From positions 2,486,688 through 2,550,687 of the forward strand of contig BROE01000023.1 in assembly GCA_036571765.1 (NCBI GenBank): DNA of 64,000 nucleotides, in the 5' to 3' direction. This DNA is from Plecoglossus altivelis (Eukaryota > Chordata > Actinopteri > Osmeriformes > Plecoglossidae). The position numbers and the translations under genes are program-made. Positions within the stretch are counted from its first letter, which is position 1. The number at the start of each line of letters is the position of its first letter. The notes below the pieces were generated by a model. The model made no database searches. It saw only the letters and a program-made list of their open reading frames with translations, and had not been told where the DNA came from. This document shows, one piece after another, positions 24,301-36,873 of this stretch.

Positions 24301-26430
24301 TAGCAACGAGTGAGGCAGCAGAACGCAGCAGGAGGGCGGCCATCTTGTAAACGCCCCTGCAGACGGCAGATAGAAGACCGGCCAGACTATCGTCTACAAA
24401 CAAGGGAGTCTGCTTGGGGGGCCACGGAAAAGCCTGGGTCCTGCCCGGGTTGAGGGGCGATTTCAGGGGCGCTTTTTGCTCAATAATTGCTCCAGGCTCT
24501 GGTTGAGATCTGGCCCACAATCCCTTGCTGCTAGGTGTATTTTTAGAAGCAGAAAGAGAGAGAGATTTGCGAGGTGCTCTGCATGCTTACGTTCTGAATT
24601 CCAAAACGGACGGCGTCCAAGGCCCCCTGTTTTAATCAGTGGCATCTGGACTCGCGCCGGCTGGGACGGGAGAAGAAAGAAAGAGAGAGACGGGGAGAAA
24701 GACAGAAAGAGAACAAGAGCTGGAGAGAGAGAGAGAGAGAGGCAGAGGGGGGGAGAGGGGGAAAAAGCAATTCCTGTTCGCTGTTGGTTAAGGTCACAGC
24801 AAATCTGCTTAAACGTGCCAAATGGTGAACACACAAAGATAACAGGAGGAGAAAAGGCTGGTTCAAGGTGATATGCAAAGTAAGATAATAGACAACTGGA
24901 CAAAAAAGAGTAACTGGCGCAGAGACAGGCAGAGAGGCCTTGGACAGCAGGGTAACACTTCTTGGGCTTGTCCTCCCGGCTCTCCTGCGCTACGCTAGAC
25001 TACGACCTCCCCTCGCTTCTCTCTCCATCCGGCTGGGGGACCACAGAACCCCCTCCCAACCCCCCTGAAATAGACAGCATTAGGATCCACCATGTCAGAG
25101 GACTGGAAAATCGATGCAAGGTGAAAATTTAATTTGGCCCAAAGAGCCTTTAAGCAAAGTGCAATTTGAAAACACATCTTTTATTTCCCCCTGCGGGTCT
25201 GCGGAGAGGGGGGGAATCTTCTAGAAGGAAGGAAGGAAGGAAGCCAGATGGACTACCTTTTCTAAGCATCACGGACGTGTGGAAGTATTCTGTGGTGTGG
25301 AGAAGTGAGGGGGCCTGGATGGAGGGTAAGGGTGAAGCGTCTAATGTGCCTCCCCCTTTGATTGCTTAATTCGGTTGGGGCCACGCGTCCCTTATCAGAT
25401 CATACCAAAGGTCAGAGGCGTCCTGTAGACAGATCAATCTCTTCGTCTGAGGAGGCGTGGAGGCATGCGCTGGGCCGGAAAGGAGGAGGAAGAGGAGGGG
25501 GGACCTATCGAATGGGGGAGGGGGAGGGAGGGAGGGAGAGAAGGAGGGGGAAAGGCTGTATCCAGTGCCTGGAGAGGAGTGGGGAGGGAAAGACTGGGGC
25601 TCTGAACAGGGGGAGTGTGATATCGTCAAAGAGAAACGGCGTTGAAAGCGTTTGCGATAAACCTGTTTTAATTATTTCTTTATTTATTTTTTCTTTCTTT
25701 CTCAAGCGGGGGTGGCCCAAGCACAGCCATTCATCTTCTGAGGCGGCCATGACAACAGCTTGCTGCGTCGCTCTTAATGGGGCTTCGTCAAGCAACGGTC
25801 AGTGGCGGTTACAGTTTCCGCCATGACTCATATATACAGTATATAAGTGGTGCAAAATACCACCCTTTTCTATATTTAGCCGGAAATGCCGTGCCTCTCT
25901 ACCGAACGGCAGGTCAGAGGTGGAGAGGGTCGGCTGTTCGTCGACGCTAAACAGCCCGGCGCCCGAGGGTAGCTGAAGCGTTTCGCGTTGTTCTTCTCAT
26001 GCTGTTTCAGGGGACTCCTCTGAAGTGCGCTTGTCTCTCAGCCTAATTGGAATCCAAAACAAGCCACAGGCATGGCAGGGTTGAAGCTACCCACACCGCT
26101 CCCAACAGCTGTGTCCTCGACCTCCTTCAGACATGCCAAGCCATGCATGTGTACTTCCTGCTGCCCGCCGAAGACGCAGCCCTGTGCGCCAGCGCCGCCG
26201 GACCGACACGGCAACGTGTTGAGGAAATGTTGTGACGTTTGAAAGTTCCACTTGGAGGTTGGAAGTCAGACTCTATTAGACTAGTCTATTGAGGAGGGGA
26301 AAGCGAACCAGACCCCCCCCCCCCCCTCCAAAAAAAGCACATTAGAATTCCATTTGTGTTCATTCATCTTCGCCTACTGTGGTCCTGTCTTCTGGCAAGC
26401 GATCAGCTGACCTCGACACAACACAGCTAC
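24301..26430. other. GC/CpG-richer non-coding zone with purine tracts
   Basis: Contains GCGGCCATCTTG at 24,336-24,347 (YY1-like), a GA-rich purine tract at about 24,655-24,770, a (GGAA)n run at 25,224-25,243, a second purine tract at about 25,480-25,560, and GGCGGCCATGAC near 25,742. Unique, CpG-containing stretches at 25,640-26,230 could include regulatory DNA but no exon is evident. Confidence 0.4.
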
Positions 26431-26630
26431 TAAAACGACCATTAACAAATGGTCATAATTAAACCAATGGAGCATTAGCAGTGGGCGGCCATCCTAGGCG
26501 AAGTTTATAGGTGACAATAAATCATCCGCAGTTTAATGCCGGCAAGATGTTTAATTTGGTCCCTCCGAGCGCGTAATTAGTTCAAATTACATCTCGCCAT
26601 ATAGCCGCCCCTTTGTGAGAGCCGAGATCC
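26430..26630. promoter_or_regulatory. CNE-like block
   Basis: Shows a 7-bp inverted repeat GACCATT/AATGGTC, then CATAATTAAACCAATGG, GACAATAAATCATCCG, GCGTAATTAGTTCAAATTAC and CCATATAG, all in repeat-free sequence. Dense homeodomain-type TAATTA/AATTA cores plus a CCAAT word. One of the more convincing enhancer-like textures in the window, but conservation is unverified. Confidence 0.3.
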
Positions 26631-28030
26631 TCATGCCCTCTGCCCCGCCCCCCAGCCCTCCACCCCTCCACCCTCCACCCCTCCGCCCTCCACCCCGGCA
26701 GTAAACAGCGAGAGTGGTATTCCTCCTGTTGGATTGAAACACTTGCGGTTGGTCGTTCACCTGGGGTGCCCATCGGCTAATGCTGTTTCCGCACTGGATG
26801 GTTGAGTGGAGAGTCTGGCCGCTCTAGTAGATCTGCCCTCCCCTTTCCTCCCCCAAAGAAGCTTTCTTTCCATACAGTCCTACCCACCTGCCTTCAGCCT
26901 CGTTCCCTAGATACAGGGGGAGAGCTGGAGTCTAACCCTACCACCCCCCCCATGCGATTACAAATCTACGGACAGCCGAACACGCTCGCTCCCTTCACCT
27001 TGACATCACAACCCCCCCCCCCCCCCCCCCCCCCTCACCATCTCTCTCCGGCACACTATCTGAGGCGGCTGGGTGATAATCATCCTCCCTTTTTTTGTCT
27101 CCTCCTCCCACCACCCCCTCCAACCTACATCCCCTGTTGGGGTTGTTAACGCAACGGGGCCGACACTCGCTCTTGTCTGGCCTCCCTGAACAGGTGGACC
27201 ACGCTGCAGCTTACAAGTGCCTCGCTAATTGCAATCAGTCAGCGAAACGGGTCCCGGTATCTAGGGTGGCACTGACAAAAAGAGCGAGGGAGAGTAACAG
27301 AGAGAGGCAGACATGGGGAGAGCGAGAGAGAGGCGGGGGGAGAGGGGGAGCGGCGTAAGACAGAGAGAAGAGAGAGTTAAAGAGTAGGAGAGAGAAAGAG
27401 TGGGGAAGAGAGGGACAGAAACAGAAAGTGAGCGAGGCAGCGAGGAAAAGAGAGTGTGAGAAAATGAGGCAGAGAAGGAAAAAGATGGATGGAGAGAGAG
27501 AGGAGGGGAGCGGGAGGGGGGAGTCTTTGCAACCGAGTCACAGCCAGTCTATTCCCGAGCCAAAGTGTTTTAAATGGATTACACAAGTGTGTCATTGCGA
27601 TTACATGCTGCTTGCAGGGACCGCAACGAGATGAATCGTATTTTATGGCTTTACAGCCCCCTCCTCTCCTCCCCTCCCTCCCTCCCCCCTCCCCATCTCC
27701 CTTCCTCAATGTTGAATGGACTGTGTTGCAGTACAGTAGCATGGGTCTGATGGTGTAATTGTTCCTGCCTTTGAACCGTCTCTCGAATAGGCCCAGCAGT
27801 TTACATCAATATATATATAATACATGTCTCATACAGGCTGTGAAGCTCTTGTTATGTGTACGATTTCATGCTTTGTGAGCTTCGCTCCACAAAATACTTT
27901 ACTTCTGACCCGTCCCCACGCTATAGTAGCAGGCCAGATCTCTCTCTCCCCACGTTCATGATGCATGTTCACTAAATTCCATATTATGAAGCAGGCTAAA
28001 AACGGCAGCCCTGCCACAGCTTTAAACCAT
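26631..28030. other. Repeat-rich non-coding DNA
   Basis: CCACCCCTCCACCCTCC-type repeats at about 26,640-26,697, a C23 homopolymer at 27,012-27,034, a purine-rich tract at about 27,285-27,530, and a pyrimidine tract at about 27,657-27,706. Open frames across these are low-complexity. No gene supported. Confidence 0.55.
27012..27034. repeat. C23 homopolymer
   Basis: The longest single-base run in the window, flanked by ACA and TCACC. It can form an i-motif (G-quadruplex on the other strand) and is a likely site of assembly length error. Confidence 0.85.
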
Positions 28031-28270
28031 ACATGTATATTGTACAGACGATAGCTGCTTTCAAAAATAAAAAACCCCAGCTTTCCATGCCCTCCATCAG
28101 TCGCTTTTTTTGTCCCCCCTTTCTTTTCTTTTCAATAGCGCCACCTATTTCCCCCGTAATTGTAATCCATCTTTGCTCCACCTTCAAACAGATGCTTATC
28201 GCGGCGCCTGTCCTCTTCTGCTTGTCTGTTCAGCCCCATCGCAGCGCCGAGCCGGGTCATTATCCTGAGC
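28031..28270. promoter_or_regulatory. CNE-like block
   Basis: Unique sequence with CAATAGCGCCACCTATTTCC, CCCGTAATTGTAATCC and GATGCTTATCGCGGCGCC. GCGCCACCTA resembles the core of a CTCF-type motif, and TAATTGTAATCC resembles paired homeodomain sites including a TAATCC (OTX/PITX-like) core. Low-confidence compositional call. Confidence 0.2.
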
Positions 28271-30640
28271 GCACCAGTATGTCACCACAACACCTCACCC
28301 ATCCCCAGCCTCGCCTACTTGTGTTCTCTACTCAACGTCGGAAAGATACTGATAAAGGCTGATTTAATAGCGCTGCCTGAGGGTATGCCCTCCAATTCCC
28401 ATCCAAGCTCCACATTGATGTCGATATGTGTGTGTGTGTGTGTGTGTGCGCGCACGCAAGCCTGTGCGTGTGAGCATTCACCGGTGGAAGAATTTTTGCA
28501 CGGCTCAAAGTCAAGAGAGTGTGTGTTAGGGAGAGGTGATTTCTCAGTGTGTGCGTGCGTGTGAGAGGGAGGTGATCTGTCAAGAGTGTGTGTGTGAGGT
28601 GAACTCTCACGGGAGCCTATTATACAAGGTAGGTCATGGCTACTGCAGGGTTAAATACTGTCAACCTCTGTCATGCTGACCCCAAACACACAGACACACA
28701 ACAAAATATTTATTGTATTTTTTGGGGTGTGATGTGACATAACCGGGTTAGTGCTTTTCAGGACTTGGAGGTCAATAGAACAGCCCCAATAATTGATTGT
28801 TATAGAGTGACTTACGATTTTCACCTGGATATCGAGAGACCTTTGACACCAAACACTTTTGGAAGAAAATCCCTACGGTTCTGCCCTTGACTGCACCAAG
28901 AGATCCCCTTGATCTCTCCGCATCAAACGGAAAATAACCTTTTAGATCTCCTACGGTACCACCAGCCACCAACCTATCCACTACAGTGAAGTCTAGAGTG
29001 AATTGGATTTATTAACTCTCATTGGGAATTTCCGCACCAAAAAAAAAAAAAATGTAAACCTTGGGAATTAGCCCCTCTATGGTCTTACCAGTGGCTCAAT
29101 GGCCAGCATCCATTTAATCTTCCATACCACCATATTCATCATGTGGGATGTCGCTGTATGAATTAATGTGCTGTGGGATTTGCTCGGCCACGGATATGGA
29201 TTAAATAGGCTGATGTCGTGTTTGAATTGGTCTCTGGTCTCCTAACTCCAGCGAAAGGAGATTGGAGTCAACGATAATAGACCTGCCATTGCTAACACTT
29301 GTTATTAGACACACGGCCTTGTTCACTGGCCTGCATGTGATGGAACAGGGACAGGTTTGTGGACCGTCCACGCTCGGCATCCATTTTGATTCGCACGCAT
29401 GTAGAAAAAGGCTATCGGGCAAATGGCTCAATAGCCACTGAAGGTCTGTCATGGTGTCCGTCAATGTCTCACTCTACCTTGACTCTATTCTCATTTTCTC
29501 TCCGCCGACTCTCCCTGTCCCCGTTCCTCTCACTCTCTCTCTCTCATTATTTCTCTCTCTATCACTCTCTCTCCCTCTCTTTTCTCCGAGCATTGATCAG
29601 GTAGACGAGCCGTGTTGAATCCGCCAACTCGGTTAGCAAGACACAAATATGCTGAAATTCACTTTCCCCTTTCTTCTCTGCCGGCCAACCTCAGTCTCAC
29701 AGTCCCCTCAGTGGTAAACGATGTCGGACAGGTCGTAAGGTCACCGCCAGCCTCACACCTCTTCACACGTTCGCTATAGACAATAGACTACAACCATCGA
29801 TGTCTGCACTTCCTACCTCACAATCTTTCTACTCCCAATTTCTCCACCGGCGGCACAAGACTCGAAAACACCTTATTCCCTCCTCTTTGTTTATGCTTCT
29901 CCCGCTGAAATCAATACGCATTTGATATTGTCTCCATTCTTTAAGTCATTTTGCTATGTTGGTGATACATCAGGTTCAACATGAATGGTTTAACAGCACA
30001 GAGGTTTGTACTGAGTCGAAGTCTCTTAAGCTGTTGGGTGGCTGATCACTGTTTGCACAGACGGGTTTTTTGAGCATCTGTGTCTTAAATAGGATTTGTT
30101 TTTAAAAGACTGCCACTGACAAATGTGGGGACAGAGAGTTCTCCCGCAGAATACAATGCAATAGCTTTCTAATAGATATTTCTTTCGAATCTTCTGTGTT
30201 TTTGGTTTGATGTCTCTCACCCCATGGGGAAGGGGGTGGGGCGTCTGGCTTCAGTTTGTATAGGTGTCTGGCGGGGGCTGTGTGTGTTACAGGCTCTTGT
30301 GATTACGGAGCTGAGGAAAGGAAGATGAGAAAATAAATTAGCATTCGGCTTGAGGCTGTGGCACAATCAAGCTGCAGTGTCTCCTCCGAGAGACGCCAGC
30401 ATCCAAATTTAAACTTGCACGTTGACAAAGTGTTAAAATGATTCACCGATCCCTACCTGCCTGCTCTCTCTTTCTCTCTGCCGCTCTCTCCTCTCTCCAA
30501 ACAACCCCCCGCCCTCCCCTCCGCTCTTCCACCCATGCACCATCCCTCCTTAAAACCCCTGCTCCAGCACATGACAGATGGGCGTTGTCCATGGTGCCCC
30601 CCCCCCCTTCCCCCCCAAAGGGTAAGGGAACGTCTGTTAT
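28271..30640. other. Non-coding DNA with TG microsatellite and polyA
   Basis: (TG)n at 28,426-28,448 followed by CGCGCACG; GTGTGTG-rich sequence to about 28,600; an A14 run at 29,039-29,052; CT-rich DNA at about 29,525-29,585. Open frames are short and unrecognised. The stretch 30,300-30,420 has AATAAATTAGCATTCGG but is not clearly delimited. Confidence 0.45.
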
Positions 30641-31110
30641 TACCTTAAACCTGCAGTCTGCAACTGGCGACTTGATGAATCTTTGATAAACCGTCCACGG
30701 AGGGTTTACGAAACACATCTTCACCAAAGGAGAGAGAGCGGTAGGTAGGGAGCGAGCGAGTGAGCGAGAAACCGGCAGCCATTTTGCGAGCATTAGGCAT
30801 GCTCTGACAGCGTCTGAGGCGTGAACTTCCAGGCAGGAACCGCACCTGCTCTCCGCCAGCTGTAAACAAGGCGGTGGCGGGCAGCGAGGATGGCCTCTCC
30901 ATTTCCACCCTCTCAGGCACCGCCATCCATTTGGCCCAGGGTTTATGATTACCATAAAGGCCTCCGGATTGCTCGCCCAAAAAAAGAGAAACAAATGACT
31001 GCAAACTATGGCCAGTGATTCCATTAGTGCCCCATTTCCCATTTACTGGAATGGCTATGTCTTTCTTTAGGGCAAGGCCAAAACCTTCAGTAGATTCTGC
31101 CACATTAGCT
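30641..31110. promoter_or_regulatory. CNE-like block overlapped by spurious open frames
   Basis: Repeat-free, moderately GC-rich sequence with CAGCCATTTTGCG near 30,776-30,788 (YY1-like), CCAGCTGTAAACAAGG (E-box plus FOX-like TAAACA), and GGTTTATGATTACCATAAAGG. Reverse-strand frames of 199 and 152 codons overlap here in different registers, and neither shows a domain; two overlapping open frames suggest low stop density, not a gene. Confidence 0.25.
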
Positions 31111-34100
31111 ATTTAATCTGCTACAAAGTAAAACGATAAGCAGAAGTGATGTTGGGCCTTGTGACCTCACCTGGAATGAGCGTAGAGTCAGTATGGGGTC
31201 AGGTCCTATGACTCACAGAGCTGTATGTAAAACACCTACCAACAGCCAAGTCTGTTAAAAATAACCGTCCCTGTTGTAGAAGCAGTGGTAGTCCTTCCAG
31301 TACTGGTATCGTACTGTAAGGTGCTCAAGCAGTGACAGAAATATGATGTATTGTGCATATGATCGACAAGAAAGTGATTTATTCATTAAAAACTTCCCTT
31401 CAGGTTGATGAAAACTATGTTTTTTTTCCCAAAGATAAGGGAAGGAAATTATGGAAATCTCAACAGCAAACACAAAGCACAGCATGCATATATATATAAA
31501 TATATATGTAGCAATACATTCACTCAAACCAACCTGGCTTTACCATTTTGATTAGCATCACTACCAGACAAAAACGGCAACATGAGCCAATGTCATTTGG
31601 CTAACGTCATACATCACAGGCTCGCCTCCTCCTGAAGTACAGAGATTAAAACGTCATGGCAACTCCCGCCGGGATTCTGGTGTCCGCAAAACTGTGACAG
31701 TAGATGCAGTCGGGGAAGAAAGAAAATATAATCTATTGAAATGATGGTGACAATGTTAAATCAATGTGGCATTGTACTCTCAGTGACAGGTTGAAACGAG
31801 AAAATGGGCACAACTCATTAGCACTAATGTGCAGCTTGTGAAGAAATGGGACATATTCCTGGCTATAGTTGCCCTTCCACAACAGTTTTCTTTTCCATTT
31901 TGTCACTTGCCTTCAGCAAAGGTGTTTGACGTAGCCTGTGACAAAAATGCGTGGCTGTCGTGACAATTGCTGAGGGAATAGTTTGGTATTGCCAGGTTTG
32001 AAAATGCCCCCAATTCACACTCACTCTTCTCAAACTGACAGTTTCCGTTACAGTGGCTAAGTTGTATAAAAGAGCATCTTTTCCTAGAGATCTGCTAGAG
32101 ACCCGTCTAATTGCTGTGAATTACACAAAGGACTAGTCAAGCTTGGCTCTAGCTCATTTCAACGCCTGACTTGGAGGTCTAACATGACCCAAGGTGGAGC
32201 CCAGAAATTAGAAGTATTTTTTAGATTTGTGAATGGTATTTACCTTACATTTCACATGTTGTCCTGCACGCCTATCGCTTCTTGGAAATGATGTATTGAC
32301 CGCAGTTTCAAACATGTGGACATGTGGAAGTAGGACAGCTCAATATACCAGATCTCGCTAACCAATCTCACTGCAGTGACTTGCACCTGTGACAGAACTG
32401 AAAGGTTAAGCAGATAGCCTACGTCCAAGTCCACTTCATTCCACTGCTACAGTCCTGTGTAGTATCATCCTTATGTGTAACTACCTCACAAGCTATCAGG
32501 AAACAAACCAGTCAGTTTGGATCAACAGAAAGCATGAGACGCGTCCCTTAATTACCCATGAGCCTTTGTGCATTTTGCGGCAGAAAATTGCACATGGACA
32601 CCGACGCGGGACCAGCTTTGGCTAACAGAATGCATGATGGGGGATAGCAGGATGAGCTCAATTTGGCCTGGAAGTGGATTTACCTGCCTTGTCATAATGC
32701 AGAATTAAACAAATCTTTACAAGAAATTGATTCGTTCTGGAGCCAAGCCTGGCGCTGTGAGAACGTCGATGATTCAACCCAGCAGTCAAGGAGGAAACAC
32801 AGTAGCCCTGGCACGTTGGATTAGCCATGCCGCTCTTTTGCATTACGCTAGGTCTACCTGGGAATGACACCTGATAGCATCGACATCCAGATTGGAACCG
32901 AACAAAGACTCGCATTCGAAGATCGACTCAGTCAACCACAGGCTTGTTGGGTTTGTTAAACCGCTTAACGATGAGCTGACTCAGATCCCCTCACGTCATG
33001 TCTCCACAGGTGTTTGTGTTGGATAATAGTTCAAATGTGGACATGCAGTCTACCTGGTTGATGCTGCCGATGGTGTGGTCCAACGTCCGCGTTGGGGCCC
33101 AGTGGCATTTCAGCACCATTTGGAACCCAATCAAACATCCACAGCTTGACACACCGAGCGATTTGTCGAGCTTATAAGGGAGGATGGTTTGAGTTCATGA
33201 ATACAATTGAAATTCTGCTGCCGGAGTTGATCTCTGTCCTGCGTTGAGAATCGCAAGGAAGGAACTTCATTACGTTCTCAGCCGATGTTGTGATGTTGCA
33301 TCTCGTTGCGCAACTCAGCGACCTTAACCCCTCCCTGCCCCCCCCCCCTTTTTTTTGCTAAAACACTCCACTCACACACACAAACATGTCGCTGGATCTG
33401 ACCACGCACATTGACATTCATCTCATGCAGCCACGCACACACACTCCCGCATGCAACACCATTTGGCCATCTTGTGTACGCAGCCTTGCATTGAATCATT
33501 GCTTAGTATTTTGCAAAGTCTGCTTTGTTTCCCCTGCTTGTCTATTCTCAGCCTCGACATGGACGTCGGCGCCGAGTATGGCGAGCTTATGAAAATCCCC
33601 CCCCCCATTTCAATCCAAGCCACTGATTTGACAAAATATTCAAGTAATCCACGGAATGCCAAGCAAGAAGCTTTTTTGTTTCCCTACTCTGGCAATGGAA
33701 GCTGCCTGTACTGTATATTAATAGGCTGTTTCAACATTTCTCCCCAAGCATCATAATCATGCGCTGGTCCCTAGGTAATACTAATTGGATCGAAGTCCAG
33801 ATATGGACACCTGGTCTGGCTTAGTGTTTGCGAGTATGTGCAAATGTATGTGTGTGTGCATGTGTGTGTGTGCGTGCGCGTGTGTGTGTTTGAGAGAGAA
33901 AGTATGAGAGTCTGTGTGGGGGCCTCTATGGGCTTGAATTATTTAGATATCTCAAACTGCAGCTTGAGTGATACACTCCTTGTTCGACCGCCTGTTACAA
34001 TGTGTGTACATAACGCGCTATTTCCAACATGTATGTTGAGTTTTCTCCTCTCTGGACTCAGATGTCTACATAGTTCAAGTTCAAGTTCAAGTTTAGTATT

Positions 34101-34200
34101 CATAGTATTCAAGTATTCATAGTAGCCTTATCATCCAGCATCCATGTCAGTAATGCATAGGGCTCGTCTAGCATCGAAGGAACCTTTAGCCTTAGATACA
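31111..34200. other. Unique A/T-rich non-coding DNA
   Basis: No gene, mobile element or structured RNA recognised. TATATA words near 31,489-31,505; C-run near 33,339-33,348; TG-rich at about 33,845-33,890. The stretch 32,520-33,240 is non-repetitive and could hold regulatory DNA but has no distinguishing cluster. Confidence 0.4.
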
Positions 34201-34240
34201 GCTGCAGATATTGTGTGGCCTTGGAGCACTGCTCTAGTCT

Positions 34241-34490
34241 GTGTACATAGCAAAACCTGTCAATCACTATCTTAGCACCATTGCTCTATGCAGTTAGCAT
34301 AGCCCATCTGTTCATCAATAGCTGAGCAACACTACTGTCAGCTGTGCAATTAGCATAGCCTACCTCTGGATGGTAGCTTAGCACCACTACCGTCGGCTCT
34401 GCAATTAGCATAGCCTAACTCTGGGTGCTAGCTTAGCACCGCTACTGTCGTCTGTGCGACCAGCATATCCTGCCTCTGTATTTGTATCTT
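34241..34490. repeat. 55-bp imperfect minisatellite, about four copies
   Basis: The word TTAGCATAGCC (or CAGCATATCC) recurs with its T/C start at 34,295, 34,351, 34,406 and 34,461, i.e. spacings of 56, 55 and 55 bp. Between them the motif GCTTAGCACCACTACTGTCGTCTGTGCAA is shared with point changes. A weaker fifth unit may begin near 34,240. Diverged copies imply an old tandem duplication. Confidence 0.85.
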
Positions 34491-35283
34491 GGCCGAGGCC
34501 CAGCCCTGTGATTGACAGATAAGGTGTGTCCATGCCCCCTCGTTTGCATCAAGACGACAGCGTGTGACACATGCCGTATGTCCATGCTCAGAAGCGGTGA
34601 CACACGCTTCACGTCACACTGTCTCGGGTGCAGCGGGTGCATGGAGAGAACTTGGCCTGGAATGGATAGAGGCAAAGATGTACAGATCAGATCATCGCTA
34701 TATTCAAAATTCTGTCCTGTATACCTGCATGCATTCATGACATTAGTATATTTCCATCTTTTCCAGCTATTTGTTAAATCCATAAAAACTGCAGTCTTAC
34801 TGTGTATTTATTTAAAGATAAACAAACCACCACGCCTGGTTACAGAGATGCTTACCTTGTCTGTACTACTGGGGGGGGGGGGGTGGGGTGAAGTGGGGGG
34901 GGGGGGTTAAAGTACAGTATAACAAATGTTGTGATAGTACACAAGAGCGCTTGGCTCACGTTCCATCCATCCCAGAGGTCAGTCCCCTTCTGTCACAGCG
35001 AGCTGTGTTAGGAGCACAACAGCATGCCCCTCCAGAGCTCCAGGCTGCCTCTGTCAGGACCCAGATCAGGACAGGACTGACACGGTCCACTAACCCCCCT
35101 CTCCTCTCCTCCCCAAGCCCTCTCTCTGCCGCTCTCTCAGTCTCCCTCCCCTGCTCTGAGTGGAGCCCTGCATGAGTCCTGTTTTACCGGGGCAGTTAGC
35201 ATAGCCGTTCTCTTCGTCGATCAAAGTCTGGGCCTTTGTGTCAAGAGCTCTGTTGAGCACTGAATGGCAGAGCTTGTGGAGGC

Positions 35284-35288
<5 letters not shown>
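34491..35288. other. Non-coding DNA with G-runs
   Basis: 34,871-34,906 is G13, a short T/A-interrupted G block, then another G12 run. The following 35,000-35,280 contains CT-rich and ordinary unique DNA. Nothing coding recognised. Confidence 0.45.

Positions 35289-35315
<27 letters not shown>
35289..35315. repeat. (GT)n microsatellite
   Basis: Uninterrupted GT dinucleotides, a common dinucleotide microsatellite. Confidence 0.85.
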
Positions 35316-35316
<1 letters not shown>

Positions 35317-35646
35317 GGAACACTGCCATGCCTATTCACTGAAAGCCTTGGAGTTTGAATGGCTTGGATGTAGAATTGTTTGTAAATGTATGAATATTTG
35401 CTTGTGGTTGGAACATTGCACATGCTGTGCTGTGTATTTGTGTGCGTGCGTGTGAGAGAGGGAGTGTATCTGTGTGTGTTGGCAGTGGTCAGATGGTGTC
35501 CACTAACAGTGTAATTGATGCTTGCTTGGGGCAGTGTGACCAGAGCGAGTCCTGTTGGAGCTGCGCGGCTGCCTCAGCTGTCTCTTCACTCTATCTCTCG
35601 TCCTCCTGCCTTCACCTCGCTTCCACACCCCGTCCTCGTACCCTCT

Positions 35647-35799
35647 CTCCCTCCGCTCCCTCTGCTCCCTCCGCTCCCTCTGCTCCCTCCGCTCCCTCTG
35701 CTCCCTCTGCTCCCTCTGCTCCCTCTGCTCCCTCTGCTCCCTCCGCTCCCTCCGCTCCCTCCGCTCCCTCCGCTCCCTCCGCTCCCTCCGCTCCCTCCT
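35647..35799. repeat. 9-bp tandem array, 17 copies (CTCCCTCYG)
   Basis: Seventeen contiguous 9-bp units. Units 1-6 alternate CTCCCTCCG and CTCCCTCTG, units 6-10 are all the CTG form, units 11-16 all the CCG form and the last ends CCT. Because nine is a multiple of three and no unit holds a stop, all three + frames and at least two minus frames stay open, producing spurious proteins of Leu-Pro-Pro, Ser-Ala-Pro, Arg-Glu-Arg and Gly-Ser-Gly type. The minus strand (GGAGGGAGC) has G-quadruplex potential. Confidence 0.95.
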
Positions 35800-36791
35800 C
35801 CTATCCGACACTGCATTCGGTAGCTTTCCTCCGTCTCTCCTTTCCCTCCACACTTTCCGGCTCTTTCCATCCCTCCATCCTCCCGCTCTCCTCTCCCCCC
35901 TTCCCAGCATCCTTTGCCTCCACCCTCCCTCAATCCCTTCCACTTTCTTTCCTTCTCTACCCCCCCTCTCTTTCTCTCTTTTTCTCCTGCTGGTGGATGT
36001 GAGCACCCCCAGGTTCAGATTCTCCTGCCTGTCAGGAGCGGTTAAGTGGTGCTGAGGTTTCATCTGAGCGGGCCTGGCTGGATCAGCACACGCGCTGGGT
36101 TGCTCTCTCGCCACTGGGCCCCGTGTGATCCGGAAACGAGAACGCACACACACACGCACTCACTCACGCAAATGGAGGACTTGCACTCACGTAGGTGCAA
36201 ACGGACAGGCACTCACACAGGCATAACAGACGCGCGCAGATGCATGCATGTACGCATGCAGGCGTGATCAAGCATATCTAGACCACAGACACCCCACACA
36301 CACAAACACACACACACACAGACTGGTTTAGATCCTTTCAGCGGGAGAGGTATCACTTCTCACTAACTGTCGGCTAACATCGAACTCTAAAGATGTCAGA
36401 TAAAAGGAATGAGCAGTTCTGTGCACTGTTGCAAGGCTAACCCAGCTGCTTTGTGGTTATTTGTCCTTCTTGGAGATTTTCCTCTTAATTGAGGCAGTTT
36501 CTTCTTGCACTGGATGCACGTCTGAAGTCTGCTGAAGGTGCAAACAGGCCGATCCTGCCTCCTCATCTATCTAGAGTCCATCAGCAGAGTTATTCATATA
36601 CCCGCCTGCTGGCTAAGAGCACACCAGGGCATCCGTGGAGGTGTGGACACGAAGACTTCGCCCTCCACCATGTACTGTACACTGCGCGCACACACAGACT
36701 TAGTGTCTGACACATACAGACGCATTCACGTACCGACACACACACACACACAGATACGATTTCTCACATATGCACACAAGGAAACTCTCTC

Positions 36792-36797
<6 letters not shown>
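35800..36797. other. CT-rich then unique non-coding DNA
   Basis: The polypyrimidine surroundings of the 9-bp array continue to about 35,990. Beyond that is unique sequence with scattered CA stretches (36,145-36,160, 36,296-36,320). Open frames are extensions of the repeat frames or short and unrecognised. Confidence 0.5.

Positions 36798-36869
<72 letters not shown>
36798..36869. repeat. (CA)36 microsatellite
   Basis: About 72 bp of uninterrupted CA, the longest dinucleotide repeat in the window; it is followed by a short CAGA-containing extension. Reads as His-Thr or Cys-Val repeats in spurious frames. Confidence 0.95.

Positions 36870-36873
<4 letters not shown>

Noticed and set aside
23776..24313. 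Overlapping 161- and 111-codon + frames
   Set aside because: Both strands are open over CT-rich DNA, residues are biased and no domain is visible.
30443..31103. Overlapping 199- and 152-codon minus-strand frames
   Set aside because: Two overlapping registers open at once with no recognisable domain; more likely low stop density in non-coding DNA.
35427..36159. Overlapping frames of 191, 166 and 218 codons
   Set aside because: All arise from the 9-bp array, whose length and lack of stops keep frames open on both strands.
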